Shown piece after piece: positions 61,962 to 64,000 of a DNA stretch of 64,000 nucleotides. The translations under genes were made by a program, and so were the position numbers. The stretch comes from Acinetobacter sp. Ver3 (GTDB lineage Bacteria > Pseudomonadota > Gammaproteobacteria > Pseudomonadales > Moraxellaceae): positions 29,750-93,749 of the forward strand of contig NZ_JFYL01000006.1 in the NCBI RefSeq assembly GCF_000632455.1. The letters run 5' to 3'. A model generated the notes under the pieces. That model did no database searches, was not told the origin of the DNA, and was given only the letters and a program-made list of their open reading frames with translations. The number at the start of each line of letters is the position of its first letter. Positions within the stretch are counted from its first letter, which is position 1.

Positions 61962-62675
61962 TTAATTTTGTGGACCGTTATACCCTGTCAGTAAGAGCCC
62001 GTATGAAGATTTCTTATCTTGGTGTGTGACTTTCACTGGTAGATAGTCCAATTTCGGAGACAGCCAAAAAATCGTTTCACGACCTGGTTTATCATGTTTC
62101 ATCACCACCTTGATGGTATCAAACGTGCCGTACTTGGTTTCCACTTTTTCAGTGCCTTGTTTGACGAATCGACGTGATTCAACTTCTTTAGCATCTGCAA
62201 TCCAATATTGCGATTTTAAACCGTTATTTTTGAGGTCTTCACGAATTTGCAATTCTGCATTTAACTCATCCAGTACACCAGATTTCCATGCAAATGAGCG
62301 TTGCTCTTTATCTTTGGTGGTGTTAATGGTTTTGGCACTCGGATTAAATTTAATGCTCATTGTATTGTTATGAACTAAAATTTTACTGGTGCGACTGAAA
62401 TTGGATGATTGAATTTGATTATTGTTGAATGTGAAGTTACTGGTTTCAGTCGCTGAAGCAATACCACCTGCTTTAGCTGCAAAAACGTAATTCCATGTGT
62501 TACCTGATTTTTTCAAGGTTCGTGTTGCTGACCCCAAGTTTTTACCATTGTATGCAAACTGATAAGAGGCTTGGAAGGGCGTCATGGCAAGCGCTTGACT
62601 TGAATAGCCTGTGAAAAGCACGGCTGTACCTACACTTGCAATCACACTCAAAGTTTTAAACGATTTAAATGCCAT
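61962..62675 (-). CDS. DUF3108-family exported protein
   Basis: 237-residue precursor with a signal peptide cut after QALA (residue 30). The mature part is beta-rich and matches DUF3108: FQASYQFAYNGKNLGSATRT, the Tyr/Trp-containing middle, and the final GRETIFWLSPKLDYLPVKV, as seen in periplasmic lipocalin-like proteins. The role is unknown, perhaps lipid or polysaccharide handling. Same strand as xpt, 82 bases upstream of its start. Confidence 0.83.
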   Translation of the reverse strand: MAFKSFKTLSVIASVGTAVLFTGYSSQALAMTPFQASYQFAYNGKNLGSATRTLKKSGNTWNYVFAAKAGGIASATETSNFTFNNNQIQSSNFSRTSKILVHNNTMSIKFNPSAKTINTTKDKEQRSFAWKSGVLDELNAELQIREDLKNNGLKSQYWIADAKEVESRRFVKQGTEKVETKYGTFDTIKVVMKHDKPGRETIFWLSPKLDYLPVKVTHQDKKSSYGLLLTGYNGPQN

Positions 62676-62816
62676 AAATATTTTCCTTTACCTTCGTATC
62701 GAAGGATCACTTGAAGTTTTATTATCTCTGATAAATAAGGAGAAATAATCAATAATCACAGTGAAAATGTATTTTTCTGTAGCTTAAGCTTTATGACGAG
62801 ATTAGAACTTTGCGCT

Positions 62817-63497
62817 CTAGTCGTCCTTTTGTTTAATTGGTGTAATGTGATCACTTTCCACTTCATCAGATTTCGATTTGAATCGATCAGTATTCATTTT
62901 GCTAAATAAAGCCATCAAATTTACATTACCAATCACCACCAATTCTGTTTCACGAAGTTCTGCATGGTTGACGTGTACTTTGCCCAATGTTTCGATGATC
63001 GAGCGATTTTTTCCGAGCCACTGATTTAAATCGAGATGTAAGAGATCGTCTTTGACTTTAATGACATTAAACCGCTCTAAAATCATGCCAAGTGGATCTT
63101 TACGAAGAATTTTTTGATAGAAAAATAGGGCAGAGCGGAATGCAATTTTCATCCAAAAGGTTTGAAATTTTGCTTCAATGACTTCGGTTTCACTAATTTG
63201 TTCAAATACAATCAGTTGTACATCTTTATTCAATTCCATTTGAATGAGCTTTAAATCTACAGAGAGAATGGTATAAAGCCCTTTCACCTTCAAAGTGGCA
63301 TAGAGTCGAAGCCAATCGTCATGTAAATCCGCATGTAAATCTTCAAGGATACTGACATTGTCGGTCACAAAGCGCTTGAAAGTCGCATTTAAAAAAACTT
63401 GAGAGACAGGAAATTCACGTTCTTCTTCAATAAATCCTTCAGCCTTTTGATAGACTTTACGGAATTTGTTCGCGATATTTGAAATAATCGTTGGCAT
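62817..63497 (-). CDS. Hypothetical protein
   Basis: 226 residues, no signal peptide or clear membrane helix. Mixed alpha/beta, with DDWLRLYATLKVKGLYTILS and LVVIGNVNLMALFSKM segments and a charged C-terminal tail (SDEVESDHITPIKQKDD). I do not recognise a family. The coding look is strong (no overlaps, full length, conserved-type composition) and it starts with ATG behind a GGTAATGGAA-type site. Confidence 0.65.
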   Translation of the reverse strand: MPTIISNIANKFRKVYQKAEGFIEEEREFPVSQVFLNATFKRFVTDNVSILEDLHADLHDDWLRLYATLKVKGLYTILSVDLKLIQMELNKDVQLIVFEQISETEVIEAKFQTFWMKIAFRSALFFYQKILRKDPLGMILERFNVIKVKDDLLHLDLNQWLGKNRSIIETLGKVHVNHAELRETELVVIGNVNLMALFSKMNTDRFKSKSDEVESDHITPIKQKDD

Positions 63498-63755
63498 AAG
63501 TGAAGTTCCATTACCTCTAAATCTTGTGAGATGTCAGCTAGTGTATATCTTGTAGGTGATTACTGCCGAAGGATAACAGTTTATCCAATTGCGATGTAAT
63601 GTTTACAAAGACGTTTATTATGGTTTTGATGGTCAGGCGTTATTTAAGTTTAATCTATTGGTTTCGCATGACTTTATCTTATTTTATCTGAAGAACTTGC
63701 TCAATATTTAACTCATTTGTCTAAAATATGTCATCAATATAAAGATCAACTCGAT
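63498..63755. other. Intergenic region of about 260 bases
   Basis: No supported gene. An open stretch on the plus strand at about 63676-63755 could encode LSEELAQYLTHLSKICHQ-like text but has no start or ribosome-binding site and a stop just upstream. No strong hairpin seen. Confidence 0.4.
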
Positions 63756-64000
63756 TTATTCAGATTGATAAGCCCGCTGAATCTGACAGACCTCAATCGA
63801 ATACGTGTCATACCATGATAGGCGACCTTTTTGTTGGGCATAAAGATGTTGGGTGTCTTGATGCCAAGCTTGAATATCTTCTAACCGACTCCAATAAGAA
63901 AGACTGACTTCATTATCCTTCTCTTGATAGCTTTCAAACTTTGTACAATGGTAATCATGCATCGCTTTATGCCGCATTTGGCTAGCCAATATTACATATT
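63756..64000 (-). CDS. ABM-family monooxygenase, N terminus beyond window
   Basis: The frame is open to the right edge, so the gene continues past base 64000. The visible 81 residues resemble antibiotic-biosynthesis-type monooxygenases: FESYQEKDNEVSLSYWSRLE then DIQAWHQDTQHLYAQ, and the closing SIEVCQIQRAY. These small ferredoxin-like proteins act on quinones or haem or have no known substrate. The partial status limits confidence. Confidence 0.65.
   Translation of the reverse strand, partial: YVILASQMRHKAMHDYHCTKFESYQEKDNEVSLSYWSRLEDIQAWHQDTQHLYAQQKGRLSWYDTYSIEVCQIQRAYQSE

Noticed and set aside
63676..63755. Coding-looking stretch on the plus strand (LSEELAQYLTHLSKICHQ...)
   Set aside because: There is a stop just upstream in frame, no start codon or ribosome-binding site, and the end overlaps a real minus-strand gene. 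It could be a gene remnant but 27 codons are not enough to claim it.

Overview
This 64 kb window is a core-chromosome segment of a gammaproteobacterium, almost certainly an Acinetobacter (Moraxellaceae). I base that on the AT-rich, CGT-biased codon usage, the gene neighbourhoods, the MlaD with a large insertion in its MCE domain, the NsrR/flavohaemoglobin pair, and the S10-spc-alpha ribosomal cluster sitting apart from tuf/fusA. I cannot fix the species from sequence alone. I see no insertion sequence, prophage, integron or CRISPR array. Coordinates use start codons I judged best; several differ from the longest open frame (plsB, hmp, nudix, GATase, rpsJ, rplC, rplD, rplN, BVMO, acyl-CoA dehydrogenase, yheV, wrbA, ssuA-like, xpt).

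Layout. 0.2-3.4 kb: mlaFEDCB, retrograde or anterograde phospholipid transport between outer and inner membrane. 3.5-9.3 kb: CorA-like channel, LOG-family nucleotidase, NUDIX hydrolase, ComF, RecG and an SDR-like protein. 9.3-15.5 kb: PlsB (phospholipid synthesis), TesB thioesterase, a dicarboxylate/amino-acid symporter, and a PF10118 metal-dependent hydrolase-like protein. 15.6-21.7 kb: EngB, NsrR with a C-terminally truncated flavohaemoglobin under a recognisable NsrR box, a HerA/DUF853 ATPase, a cystathionine beta-lyase and a divergent glutamine amidotransferase. 21.7-35.6 kb: the complete S10-spc-alpha cluster, 28 genes from rpsJ to rplQ including secY, rpoA and the two very short genes rpmD and rpmJ. 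35.7-41.5 kb: a Baeyer-Villiger-type monooxygenase, an acyl-CoA dehydrogenase, sdhE with a divergent ygfX, an unannotated 42-residue membrane protein, a lipoprotein and a rhombosortase-like protease. 41.8-49.1 kb: a large TRAP permease, yheV, prlC and rnr. 49.3-50.1 kb: tRNA-Ser(GCU) and three identical tRNA-Arg(ACG) genes. 50.1-64 kb: envelope and small-molecule genes (YcxB-like, FAH-family, AraC regulator, two DMT exporters, YihY, WrbA), a trio of sulfur-type substrate-binding lipoproteins and a 2OG-Fe(II) oxygenase without ABC partners, xpt, a DUF3108 protein, a hypothetical, and the 3' part of an ABM-family monooxygenase running off the right edge.

The most interesting material is not a new gene cassette but RNA-level structure in the ribosomal cluster. 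There is a terminator-like hairpin with a U tract directly after rpsJ (S10 = NusE), a multi-hairpin rpsJ leader behind a stringent-type promoter, and an 18 bp hairpin exactly at the S10/spc boundary. Other points worth checking are the NsrR-controlled flavohaemoglobin that lacks its NAD domain, the sdhE-ygfX pair, a split zinc ribbon around a glycine-zipper segment, and two small ORFs with good ribosome-binding sites.
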